Below are positions 35,019-43,068 of a stretch of DNA of 64,000 nucleotides, one piece after another. The stretch comes from Actinacidiphila bryophytorum. GTDB taxonomy: Bacteria; Actinomycetota; Actinomycetes; Streptomycetales; Streptomycetaceae. Under the pieces are notes generated by a model. The model made no database searches. It was not told the origin of the DNA and saw only the letters and a program-made list of their open reading frames with translations. Within the stretch, counting starts at the first letter, position 1. Every line of letters begins with the position of its first letter. The stretch spans positions 124,001-188,000 of the forward strand of contig NZ_JAFFIX010000013.1 of the NCBI RefSeq assembly GCF_016916835.1, given 5' to 3'. Made by a program: the position numbers and the translations under genes.

Positions 35019-36382
35019 CCGCCACCGCAACCGCGCCGGCCGCCCCGGCCGCCGCCGGGCCACCCCGTGTCTCGGTGGCCCGCGGCTACCGCTTCGAAGT
35101 GGTCAAACTCGTCTCGCAGTGGCGTGTCAGGCTGGTCGTCCTGGCCTGCTGGCTGGCGCCCGCGCTCTTCGTCGCCGCGGTCAGCCAGCAGAGCACACTG
35201 CCCTCCGACACCCTCTTCGGGCGCTGGATGCACGCCACCGGATGGGCCGGGTCGCTGGTCATCCTGGGCTTCTCCGGCACCTGGGCGCTGCCGCTGCTGA
35301 CCTCGCTGGTCGCCGGCGACGTCTTCGCCGCCGAGGACCGGCTCGGCACCTGGCGCCACCTGCTGGTCGCGGTCAGGTCACCGCGGCGGATCTTCGCCGC
35401 GAAGGCGCTGGCCAGCCTCACCGTCATCCTGCTGCTCGTGGTCGGCCTGGCCGCCTCCAGCATCGTCGGCGGGCTGCTGGCGGTCGGCAACCACCCGCTG
35501 GTGGGCCTGGACGGCCACCTGCTGGCGCCGTCGGACGCGGCCGGCAAGGTGCTGATGGCCTGGGCCTGCGTGCTGGCCCCGACGCTGGCGCTGGCCGCGA
35601 TCGGGCTGCTCGGCTCGGTGGCGCTCGGGCGGTCCCCGATGGGGCTGCTGCTGCCCGCACTGGTGGCACTGGCGATGCAGCTGGCGCAGATGCTGCCGCT
35701 GCCGGTGGCGGTGCGTCTGGCTCTGCCCGGCTACGCCTTCATCTCCTGGAGCGGGCTGTTCACCGACCCGGGGCAGTTGCGCCCGCTGGCGGTCGGCGTC
35801 GCGGTGAGCCTGGTGTGGGCGGTGGTCGCGACCGCGCTGGCCTACGCCGTCTTCGTCCGCCGGGACTTCACCAACGCCTCCTACGACGGCCACGGCCGGC
35901 GCGCGGTCACCGTCGGTGTGCTGCCGCTGGCGGCACTGCTGGGCGCCACCGTCGCGGGGGTGGCGGTGGCCACTCCCTCGATGCACTCCGGGATCGAGCA
36001 GGACAAGGTCCAGCGCTCGGTCGCGGTCGCCTTCGCGCACCTCTACCGGATGCAGACCGACGAGCTGAACCGGCCCGCCGTCACCGAGGCCCAGCTGCGG
36101 GTCTCCGCGGCCTGCAACAAGGGCGGCGGCCAGCGCACCGCCGAGGGCGCGGGCAACGACTGGCGCTGCGTCGTGTCCTGGCACCTGCCCGGCGTGCGGG
36201 CGGTGGGCTCGGCCGTCTACCAGCTCGACATCACCTCTGACGGGCGGTTCGTCGCCGACGGCGACGGGCCGAAGGAAGTGAACGGCTACTTCCTGGTACG
36301 GACCCCGAACGGGGACGCACCGAACCCGCTGTGGCAGTTCGACGGCAACGTCGAGCTGCTCGACACCACCCCGAAGGGATAA
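35015..36382 (+). CDS. ABC transporter permease with extracytoplasmic C-terminal domain
   Basis: A 455-residue permease with an N-terminal Ala/Pro-rich cytoplasmic tail and about seven hydrophobic segments in the first 310 residues. A hydrophilic domain of about 140 residues follows (from 'MHSGIEQDKVQRSVAVAFAHLY' to 'LDTTPKG'), presumably outside the membrane and with two cysteines ('SAACNKGG', 'WRCVVSW') able to pair. The C-terminal domain is unusual for a simple exporter subunit and might contact an extracellular partner. The product of the next gene, only 4 bp downstream, is a candidate (inference). Confidence 0.85.
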   Translation: MTATATAPAAPAAAGPPRVSVARGYRFEVVKLVSQWRVRLVVLACWLAPALFVAAVSQQSTLPSDTLFGRWMHATGWAGSLVILGFSGTWALPLLTSLVAGDVFAAEDRLGTWRHLLVAVRSPRRIFAAKALASLTVILLLVVGLAASSIVGGLLAVGNHPLVGLDGHLLAPSDAAGKVLMAWACVLAPTLALAAIGLLGSVALGRSPMGLLLPALVALAMQLAQMLPLPVAVRLALPGYAFISWSGLFTDPGQLRPLAVGVAVSLVWAVVATALAYAVFVRRDFTNASYDGHGRRAVTVGVLPLAALLGATVAGVAVATPSMHSGIEQDKVQRSVAVAFAHLYRMQTDELNRPAVTEAQLRVSAACNKGGGQRTAEGAGNDWRCVVSWHLPGVRAVGSAVYQLDITSDGRFVADGDGPKEVNGYFLVRTPNGDAPNPLWQFDGNVELLDTTPKG

Positions 36383-36386
36383 TCCC

Positions 36387-39143
36387 ATGCAGGTAGTACG
36401 GCAGCGTCGGACGGAAGAGAAGGCGCAGATCAGCCTTCTCGGTCGACGTGTCGGCCGCAGGAGCGCGCTGGTGACGGCGTGCATCACGGTCGCGCTCGGT
36501 GTCACGGGCACTGCGGTCGCCTCGACGCAGCAGTTCGGCACGCAGCAGGTCGGCCAGATCACGGAGAACGGCCAGGTGGTCTCCGCCGACCAGTACATCG
36601 CCCCGTACGGCGACCGGCTCGTCATCAACAACGGCAAGATCATGTCGTCCACGGTCAGCCCGGACGGTACGCACCTCGCGGCGTCGATCACCGACGGCGG
36701 CCTGGCGATGAGCATCGTGGACCTCAAGAGCTGGAAGGTGCAGCAGCTCGTCGGCAACTCCGCGTCTGCGGACCTGCGGATCAGCGGGAACGACGTGGGC
36801 CAGGAAGGGCCCACCTACTCGCCCGACGGCAAGCAGCTGTGGCTGGGCCAGACCGACGGCTACACCAAGTTCACCGTGAACCCCGACGGCACCGTTGCCA
36901 ACCCGGTCGCCGTCAAGATCCCGGCGGACGGCCCGAAGCACGCGCTGGTGGGCGCCGCGGTCTTCTCGGCCGACGGCTCGACCGTCTACTCCGCGGTCAA
37001 CGGCCAGAACCGGGTCGTGGCCATCGACACCGCAACCGGCACCATCACCCACAGCTGGACCGTCGGCAACGCCCCGCGCGACCTGGTCCAGGTCGGCGGC
37101 AAGCTCTACGTCAGCAACGAGGGCGGCCGTACCGCCAAGCCCGGCGAGAGCACCATCAACTCGTACAACACCCAGGTGCCCGCCAACCCGGTGACCGGCG
37201 CGACCACCACCGGCACGGTCAGCGTCATCGACCTGGCCGACCCGGCCGCCGCCGTCGGCAGCATCGGCGTCGGCCTGCACCCGACGGCGATGTACGCCAA
37301 GGGCCGGGCGCTGTTCGTCACCAACACCGCGACCAACGACGTGTCGGTCATCGACACCGCCAAGGGCAAGGTCGTGCAGACCATCGCCACCCAGCCGTGG
37401 CCCGAGGCCTCGGTCGGCTACGAGCCGAACGCGGTGACGCTCACCGACGACGGCCACCTGCTGGTCACGCTGGGCCGCGCCAACGCGGTCGCCGTCTACC
37501 GCTACACCTCCCCGCAGGAGCCGGTCAGCTACGTCGGCCTGCTCCCGACGGACTACTTCCCCTCCGAGATCGCCACGGTCGGCAACAAGGTCGTGGTCTC
37601 CAACACCCGCGGCGTCGACGCGCTGCGCCCCACCACGGCGGCGGGGCACGGCACCCACGACACCACGTCGAGCCTGACGCAGTTCACGCTGCCGAACGAC
37701 CGGGTGATCCGCTCGGAGACCGCCAAGGTCTTCAAGCAGAACGGCTGGGGCAAGAACGACGTCGCCGTGGCCCACGGCAAGCAGAAGGGCAAGAAGCCGG
37801 TCCCGGTGCCGGTGCGGCTCGGCGACCCCTCGACGATCAAGCACGTCTTCCTGATCGTCAAGGAGAACCGGACCTACGACCAGGTCTTCGGTGACATGCC
37901 GCAGGGCAACGGCGCCCCGGCGCTTGCGCAGTTCGGTGCGAACGTGACGCCCAACCAGCACGCGCTGGCCGAGCAGTTCGGGCTGTACGACAACACCTAC
38001 GACATCGGCACGAACTCCGCCGAGGGCCACAACTGGCTGATGCAGGCCGACAACCCGGAGTACACGGAGTCCTCCGCCGGGGAGTACCTGCGCAGCTACG
38101 ACACGGAGGACGACGCGCTGGGCCACCAGCGGACCGGCTTCCTGTGGAGCGGTGCGCAGGCGGCGGGCAACACCGTGCGCGACTTCGGCGAGTTCCAGCA
38201 GTTCCTGACCAAGCCGGCCGGCGCCACCTGGCAGAACCTGTACTGCGACTCCAAGACCATGGAGGCGACCGGGCAGGGCACCGCCTACCCGCTGGACTCG
38301 TCGTCGCCGATCCCGTCGCTCAACGACGTGTCGGTGCACGGCTTCCCGAAGTTCGACACCAGTGTTCCCGACGTCTACCGGGAGCAGATCTGGAAGCAGG
38401 ACTTCGCGAAGAACGGCCCGGCGAACCTGAACATGTTCTGGCTGTCCAGCGACCACACCGGCGGCCCGGCGAACTCCGCGGCCCAGGTCGCGGACAACGA
38501 CCTGGCGGTCGGCCGGATCGTCGACACGATCTCGCACAGCCCGTACTGGAAGGACTCGGCGATCTTCGTCGTCGAGGACGACTCCCAGGCGGGCCTTGAC
38601 CACGTCGACGGCCACCGGGCGCCGATCCAGATCATCAGCCCGTACGCCCAGCACGGCACGGTCGACAACCACTACTACTCGCAGATCACCATGATCCGCA
38701 CCATCGAGCAGATCCTCGGGATCCACCCGATGAACCAGAAGGACAGCGCGGCCACCCCGATGGCGGGCGCCTTCACGTCGAAGCCGGACTTCACCCCCTT
38801 CACCGCTCTGCCCAACCGCACGTCACTGACCGCCGGTCTGGCCACCCCGCCGTCGTGCGGTGTGGACGTCCCGGCCCCGCAGGACCCCGCCGCGGCGCCC
38901 GCGCCCAAGGCGACGGTGCCCGCGGCCGAGGCGCCGGTCGCAGCGCAGTGGAACGCCTGGAAGACGCACCAGCGCCTGACGGGCACCAACGCCGTCCCGG
39001 ACTTCGCCAACCCCGCCCAGATGAACCACCTGACGTGGTACGAGACGCACGACTGGGCCAAGCCGTACCCCGGTGAGAACCGGATCTTCGCCCCGAACGA
39101 CGTCCCCGGCGCCTACATCCCGTCGGCCGAGGCCGACGACTGA
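36387..39143 (+). CDS. YncE-type beta-propeller fused to a phosphoesterase domain
   Basis: A 918-residue exported protein. A signal peptide or anchor ('RSALVTACITVALGVTGTAVAS', about residues 24-45) precedes a YncE-like seven-bladed propeller (about 60-440, repeats such as 'GTVSVIDLADPAAAV', 'NDVSVIDTAKGKVVQTI'). A phospholipase C/acid-phosphatase type phosphoesterase domain follows (about 485-780, 'IKHVFLIVKENRTYDQVFG', 'FGLYDNTYDIGTNSAEGHNW', 'IFVVEDDSQAGLDHVDGHR', the last being metal-ligand positions). It is probably surface-located and hydrolyses a phosphodi- or monoester. AAGGGAT lies before the ATG. The 4-bp gap to the ABC permease indicates one operon with the transporter. Confidence 0.85.
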   Translation: MQVVRQRRTEEKAQISLLGRRVGRRSALVTACITVALGVTGTAVASTQQFGTQQVGQITENGQVVSADQYIAPYGDRLVINNGKIMSSTVSPDGTHLAASITDGGLAMSIVDLKSWKVQQLVGNSASADLRISGNDVGQEGPTYSPDGKQLWLGQTDGYTKFTVNPDGTVANPVAVKIPADGPKHALVGAAVFSADGSTVYSAVNGQNRVVAIDTATGTITHSWTVGNAPRDLVQVGGKLYVSNEGGRTAKPGESTINSYNTQVPANPVTGATTTGTVSVIDLADPAAAVGSIGVGLHPTAMYAKGRALFVTNTATNDVSVIDTAKGKVVQTIATQPWPEASVGYEPNAVTLTDDGHLLVTLGRANAVAVYRYTSPQEPVSYVGLLPTDYFPSEIATVGNKVVVSNTRGVDALRPTTAAGHGTHDTTSSLTQFTLPNDRVIRSETAKVFKQNGWGKNDVAVAHGKQKGKKPVPVPVRLGDPSTIKHVFLIVKENRTYDQVFGDMPQGNGAPALAQFGANVTPNQHALAEQFGLYDNTYDIGTNSAEGHNWLMQADNPEYTESSAGEYLRSYDTEDDALGHQRTGFLWSGAQAAGNTVRDFGEFQQFLTKPAGATWQNLYCDSKTMEATGQGTAYPLDSSSPIPSLNDVSVHGFPKFDTSVPDVYREQIWKQDFAKNGPANLNMFWLSSDHTGGPANSAAQVADNDLAVGRIVDTISHSPYWKDSAIFVVEDDSQAGLDHVDGHRAPIQIISPYAQHGTVDNHYYSQITMIRTIEQILGIHPMNQKDSAATPMAGAFTSKPDFTPFTALPNRTSLTAGLATPPSCGVDVPAPQDPAAAPAPKATVPAAEAPVAAQWNAWKTHQRLTGTNAVPDFANPAQMNHLTWYETHDWAKPYPGENRIFAPNDVPGAYIPSAEADD

Positions 39144-39161
39144 CCGGTCCTGGACACCCGA

Positions 39162-39203
39162 GGGCGGCCCCCGGCCGGCGACACCGCCGGCCGGGGGCCG
39201 CCC
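39162..39203. terminator. Strong terminator hairpin
   Basis: A perfect 19-bp stem (left arm 39162-39180, right arm 39185-39203) with an ACAC loop lies between convergent genes. Confidence 0.9.
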
Positions 39204-39234
39204 TGCTGTGCGCGCGACGCCACGAGGGCGCCGG

Positions 39235-40203
39235 CTAGAAGGCGTTGACGCCGGTCAGCTGGGCGGACAGGTCCCACAGCCGGGCGGCCTGTGCCGGGTC
39301 GACCGCGTAGGAGCGCACACCGCGCCAGGAGGTGTCACCGGCCAACGCCGGGCGGGCGATGTCGGCGTCCTCGCAGTACACGCCGCCCATGCCCTTGAGG
39401 TCGGCGGAGGTCGCGGCCCACACCTGGGTCGAGGCGCCCTGCTCCGGGGTCTTGAAGCGCTCGCTGACGTTGCCGTCCTCGTCGATCCAGCCCATCGCGA
39501 CCCGCTCCTCGCGCGGGGTGTGGCGGACCAGTTCGGTGAGGATCTCCCCCGGGTGCACCGCGAAGGCCCGCACCCCCGACTCGCCCGCGAGCCTGTCGAG
39601 TTGGACGGCGAAGAGGATGTTCGCGGTCTTCGACTGCCCGTAGGCCGCCCATTTGTCGTACGCGTCGGCCCTGAAGTGCGGGTCCTCCCAGCGGATGTCG
39701 CTGATGTGGTGGCCGCGCGAGGTGAGCGCGACGACCCGGGCGCCGCCGCGCGCGATCGGCTCCCACAGGGCGTTGACGAGTGCGAAGTGGCCCAGGTGGT
39801 TGGTGGCGAACTGCGCCTCCCAGCCGTCGGGTCCCACCCGGGTCTCGGGGCAGGCCATGACCCCGGCGTTGGTGACGACGATGTCGATGTCCCGGCCGGA
39901 GGCGAGGAAGCGGTCGGCGAAGCCGCGGACGCTGCCGAGGTCGGCGAGGTCCATCTCGTCCACCTCGACGCCGTCGATCGCGCCGACCGCCTGCTCGGCG
40001 ACCTCCCGCCGCCGGGCGGGGACCACGACCCGGGCGCCGGCGCCGGCCAGCGCGCGGGTCGTCTCCAGGCCGAGCCCCACATAGCCGCCGGTGACGACGG
40101 CGAGCCGGCCCGCCAGGTCGACACCGCGCAGGACGTCGTGTGTGGTGCTCCTGGCACCGAATCCCGATCCGATGGGTTGCTGTGGCGTCGTGATGTACGT
40201 CAT
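39235..40203 (-). CDS. SDR family NAD(P)-dependent oxidoreductase
   Basis: A 322-residue classical short-chain dehydrogenase. It has a cofactor motif 'VVTGGYVGLGLETTRAL', 'VVTNAGVMACPE' (NAG motif), a catalytic 'YGQSKTANILFA' (Y-x3-K) with Ser in 'ALTSRGHHISDI', and 'VHPGEILTEL'. This is the light-dependent protochlorophyllide-reductase/retinol-dehydrogenase-like subgroup common in streptomycetes; the substrate is not predictable. It is divergent from an MpaB-type gene with a 116-bp gap. Confidence 0.9.
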   Translation of the reverse strand: MTYITTPQQPIGSGFGARSTTHDVLRGVDLAGRLAVVTGGYVGLGLETTRALAGAGARVVVPARRREVAEQAVGAIDGVEVDEMDLADLGSVRGFADRFLASGRDIDIVVTNAGVMACPETRVGPDGWEAQFATNHLGHFALVNALWEPIARGGARVVALTSRGHHISDIRWEDPHFRADAYDKWAAYGQSKTANILFAVQLDRLAGESGVRAFAVHPGEILTELVRHTPREERVAMGWIDEDGNVSERFKTPEQGASTQVWAATSADLKGMGGVYCEDADIARPALAGDTSWRGVRSYAVDPAQAARLWDLSAQLTGVNAF

Positions 40204-40319
40204 GGCCCGACGCTACGGCTTGGAGGGCACTCCACCGCAAGGCCGCCTCCCCGCCGCGGCGGGCGGGCCGCCGGATCCCCTCCTCCCGGGGGCGTACGCC
40301 CCGGACGTACAGTGGCAGC

Positions 40320-41249
40320 GTGGTGGCATACCCGGAGATACCCGGCCTCGGCGCGGTGCGGCGGCGGCTCGGGGCGGAGCTTTTCGCACGGGTGGCGGGG
40401 CCCGGGGGTCCCGGCACCCGGGAGCGTATCCATGGCTCACCAGGGCCGCGCTGGTTCGGGCCCGACCGGCCGATCCGCACGGTGCACGGCGACGCCTCGA
40501 TGTTCGTCGGCGGCCTGCGCGCGCTGCTGCTCCAGTCGCTGCACCCGTCGGCCATGGCGGCCGTCGCCGCGCACTCCGGCTACCGCGGCGACCCGTGGGG
40601 CCGGCTGCAGCGCACCAGCCACTTCCTCGCCGTGACGACCTTCGGGACCGCGTCGGACGCCGAAGCGGCGGTGGCGCACGTGCGGGGGATCCACGCCAGG
40701 GTGTCGGGCACCACCCCGGAAGGCGAGCCCTACCGGGCCGCCGACCCGCACCTGCTGGGCTGGGTGCACGCGGCCGAGGTGGACAGCTTCCTGCGGGCGC
40801 ACCGCCGCTACGGCGCCCGCCCGCTGGACGACGCGGGATACGACGCCTACGTCGCGGACACCGCCCACGTGGCGAGGGCGCTGGGGGTCCTGGACCCGCC
40901 CCGCGACCAGGCGGAGCTGGCGGCGCAGCTTGACGCCTACCGCCCGGAGCTGCGGGCCAGCCCGCAGGCCCGCGAGGCCGCCCGCTTCCTGCTGCTCGAC
41001 CCCCCGCTGCCGTGGGCCGCCCGGCCCGCCTACGCGGTGCTCGCCGCCAACGCGGTCGCGCTGCTGCCGCTGTGGTCCCGGGTGCCGCTGGGGGTGCCGT
41101 ACCTGCCGCTGGTGGAGGAGACCGGGGTACGCCTGGCCGGCCACGGCCTGACCCGGGTGATCCGCTGGGCGCTGACACCGCCGCCGGACGGGGTGCCGGG
41201 GCCGGGACGGATGCCGCCCGGGAGCGGGGCGTCCGCGCCGAAGGGCTGA
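40320..41249 (+). CDS. Oxygenase MpaB family protein (DUF2236)
   Basis: A 309-residue protein of the MpaB/latex-clearing-protein superfamily, whose members bind haem b and cleave isoprenoid or aromatic C=C bonds (known for fungal MpaB' and rubber oxygenase Lcp). 'ALLLQSLHPSAMAAVAAHSGYRGDPWGRLQRT' spans the typical conserved His/Arg region (about residues 68-100), followed by 'LLGWVHAAEVDSFLRAHRRYG'. No signal peptide is visible. Two consecutive GTG codons could start translation; the first is given. The natural substrate is unknown. Confidence 0.85.
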   Translation: MVAYPEIPGLGAVRRRLGAELFARVAGPGGPGTRERIHGSPGPRWFGPDRPIRTVHGDASMFVGGLRALLLQSLHPSAMAAVAAHSGYRGDPWGRLQRTSHFLAVTTFGTASDAEAAVAHVRGIHARVSGTTPEGEPYRAADPHLLGWVHAAEVDSFLRAHRRYGARPLDDAGYDAYVADTAHVARALGVLDPPRDQAELAAQLDAYRPELRASPQAREAARFLLLDPPLPWAARPAYAVLAANAVALLPLWSRVPLGVPYLPLVEETGVRLAGHGLTRVIRWALTPPPDGVPGPGRMPPGSGASAPKG

Positions 41250-41271
41250 GCCCCCGTTCTCCGGCATGCCG

Positions 41272-41307
41272 CGGCCCCCGGCTCTCGCGAAGGAGGGCCG
41301 GGGGCCG
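41272..41307. terminator. Terminator between convergent genes
   Basis: CGGCCCCCGGC pairs with GCCGGGGGCCG (11 bp) around a 14-base loop. It lies between the MpaB-type gene and the symporter. Confidence 0.75.
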
Positions 41308-41319
41308 GCGGGCGCGGGG

Positions 41320-42630
41320 TCAGACCCCGGCCAGCTCCCTGCGGTCGCCGGCGGCCTCGGCGTCCGCGGTCTGCTCGTCGGGGTCCTCCAGGTCGCGCGG
41401 GTTGTTGAAGGCGTCCAGGTCCAGGATCTTCTCCCGTGAGGCGACCAGGACCGGCACCACCGCCTGGCCCGTGACGTTGGTCGCGGTGCGCATCATGTCC
41501 AGGATCGGGTCGATCGCCAGCAGCAGGCCGACGCCCTCAAGGGGCAGGCCCACCGTGCTGAGGGTCAGCGTCAGCATCACGATGGCGCCGGTCAGACCCG
41601 CGGTCGCGGCCGAGCCGATCACCGAGACGAAGGCGATCAGCAGGTAGTCGCCGACGCCCAGGTGCACGTGGTAGACCTCGGCCACGAAGATCGCCGCCAG
41701 CGCCGGGTAGATCGCGGCGCAGCCGTCCATCTTGGTGGTGGCGCCGAAGGGCACGGCGAAGGACGTGTAGTCGCGCGGCACGCCGAGCCGCTCGGTGACC
41801 CGCTGGGTGACCGGCATGGTGCCGACCGAGGAGCGGGAGACGAACGCCAGCTGGATGGCGGGCCAGGCGCCGCGGAAGAAGTTGACCGGGTTGACCTTGC
41901 CGACCAGGGCGAGCAGCAGCGGGTAGACCACGAACATCACCAGCGCGCAGCCGACGTAGACGTCGACGGTGAAGGTGCCGAGCGGCCTGAGCAGGTCCCA
42001 GCCGTAGGTGGCGACCGACTTGCCGATCAGGCCGAGGGTGCCGAGCGGGGCGAGCCGGATGACCCACCACAGGGCCTTCTGCACGACCTCGAGCACGACC
42101 TTGGAGAAGTCGATCAGCGGGTCGGCCTTGGGGCCGACGGACAGGCACGCGGCGCCGACGACGACGGCCAGGAAGACGATCTGCAGCACGTTGGGCTCGC
42201 CGAAGGCGTCCACCACGTTGGTCGGGATGATGCCGGTGAGGAAGTCGACCCAGCTGCCCTTGTGGATCTCGTCGGGCAGCGCGGCGGCCTTGAGGTGGAC
42301 GCCGTCACCTGGTGTGGTGGCCAGGCCCAGCAGGATGCCGATGGTCACCGCGATCAGCGAGGTGATGCAGAACCACATCAGCGTGCGCAGCGCCAGCCGG
42401 GCCGCGTTGGTGACGTTGCGCAGGTTGACGACGCTGACCAGGACGGCGGTGAAGACCAGCGGCGGCACGGCCAGCTTGAGCAGCTGGACGAAGATGTTGC
42501 CGATCCGGGTGAGGGTTTCGGTGAGCCAGTTCACATCGCCGTTGCGGGCGATCAGGCCGAGGACGACGCCGAGGACCAGACCGCCGAGGATCTGGGCCCA
42601 GAACGGGGTTCTCTTGAGCGAGGCAGGCAA
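41320..42630 (-). CDS. DAACS family cation symporter (dicarboxylate/amino acid, possibly cystine)
   Basis: A 436-residue sodium/proton:dicarboxylate or amino-acid symporter (GltP/DctA/TcyP superfamily). The re-entrant hairpin and binding motifs are visible: 'FVSRSSVGTMPVTQR' (Ser-rich HP1), 'VPFGATTKMDGCAAIYP' (NMDGT-like motif, here KMDGC), 'IGSAATAGLTGAIVML' (HP2) and 'IDPILDMMRTATNVTGQ'. Start TTG follows AGGAGTCC. A cysteine-containing leader peptide gene and hairpin precede it on the same strand. Since TcyP-type members of this family import L-cystine, a role in sulfur amino acid uptake is a reasonable inference; dicarboxylate transport remains the alternative. Confidence 0.88.
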   Translation of the reverse strand: MPASLKRTPFWAQILGGLVLGVVLGLIARNGDVNWLTETLTRIGNIFVQLLKLAVPPLVFTAVLVSVVNLRNVTNAARLALRTLMWFCITSLIAVTIGILLGLATTPGDGVHLKAAALPDEIHKGSWVDFLTGIIPTNVVDAFGEPNVLQIVFLAVVVGAACLSVGPKADPLIDFSKVVLEVVQKALWWVIRLAPLGTLGLIGKSVATYGWDLLRPLGTFTVDVYVGCALVMFVVYPLLLALVGKVNPVNFFRGAWPAIQLAFVSRSSVGTMPVTQRVTERLGVPRDYTSFAVPFGATTKMDGCAAIYPALAAIFVAEVYHVHLGVGDYLLIAFVSVIGSAATAGLTGAIVMLTLTLSTVGLPLEGVGLLLAIDPILDMMRTATNVTGQAVVPVLVASREKILDLDAFNNPRDLEDPDEQTADAEAAGDRRELAGV

Positions 42631-42774
42631 GGGGGGACTCCTGGAAGAGAGCGGACACAGCCGGGCACCACGAAAGGGGGGTGTGCCGGCGCGGTGCAGC
42701 TGGTGCCGTGCCCTCGACAGCGGTGAGGCGGTTCAGGAGCGGCAGGCGGACGACCGGGCCGGGAAGTGAGGCGT

Positions 42775-42789
42775 CGGCGCGGAGCGCCG
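42775..42789 (-). promoter_or_regulatory. Hairpin after the leader peptide (possible attenuator)
   Basis: CGGCGC-TCC-GCGCCG forms a 6-bp stem with a 3-base loop, starting 9 bases after the leader stop codon and 145 bases before the symporter start. A ribosome stalled on the leader Cys codons would cover or expose this region. There is no T tract. Confidence 0.4.
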
Positions 42790-42797
42790 GTTACGCG

Positions 42798-42908
42798 TCA
42801 GGCCTTACACAGGTCGCCGTTGCAGTGGCACAGGTCGACATGCCGACGCTCCACGAGCGGGGTTCCCCCGGTCGCGGGCGTCTCGAAGACCCTGTGTGCA
42901 CTGGACAT
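42798..42908 (-). CDS. Cysteine-rich leader peptide upstream of the symporter
   Basis: A 36-codon ORF ends in 'RRHVDLCHCNGDLCKA'. The 'RRHVDLC' core is characteristic of the short putative leader peptides found in streptomycetes upstream of sulfur-metabolism and other operons. Three of the last ten codons are Cys. The ATG at 42908 lies just downstream of a TATTAT -10, and GTG 42854 ('MERRHVDLC') with GGGGGA upstream is an alternative, shorter start. The next gene on the strand is the DAACS symporter, 167 bp on. The probable role is sensing charged tRNA-Cys to control symporter expression (inference). Confidence 0.65.
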   Translation of the reverse strand: MSSAHRVFETPATGGTPLVERRHVDLCHCNGDLCKA

Positions 42909-43068
42909 GACCAAAAAGATAATACATTCATCACACACGAACAAGCCGCCGGAGCACCCACCCTGCCGACGGTTTTCGGCCAGGCCCCCGGCGGGGCGCT
43001 CCGCTGTTCGGACATCTTCCGCCGAGTGCATGGCGCGATGTCGCCCGCTGCCGGGACCATCCAGCGCT

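Larger units (their letters stand above)
42631..43068. other. 438-bp region between divergent genes holding a leader peptide
   Basis: The symporter side contains the leader peptide gene (42798-42908) and the hairpin after it. TATTAT (plus bases 42919-42924) on the minus strand is a good -10 candidate, placing the start of transcription only a few bases before the leader ATG. The PLD side (42925-43068) shows no other clear gene; its first 30-40 bases are AT-rich. Confidence 0.55.

Noticed and set aside
42798-43031. Longer protein-coding frame on the minus strand starting at 43031
   Set aside because: The upstream extension lies before the -10 box and has no ribosome site; the leader peptide from 42908 or 42854 fits better.
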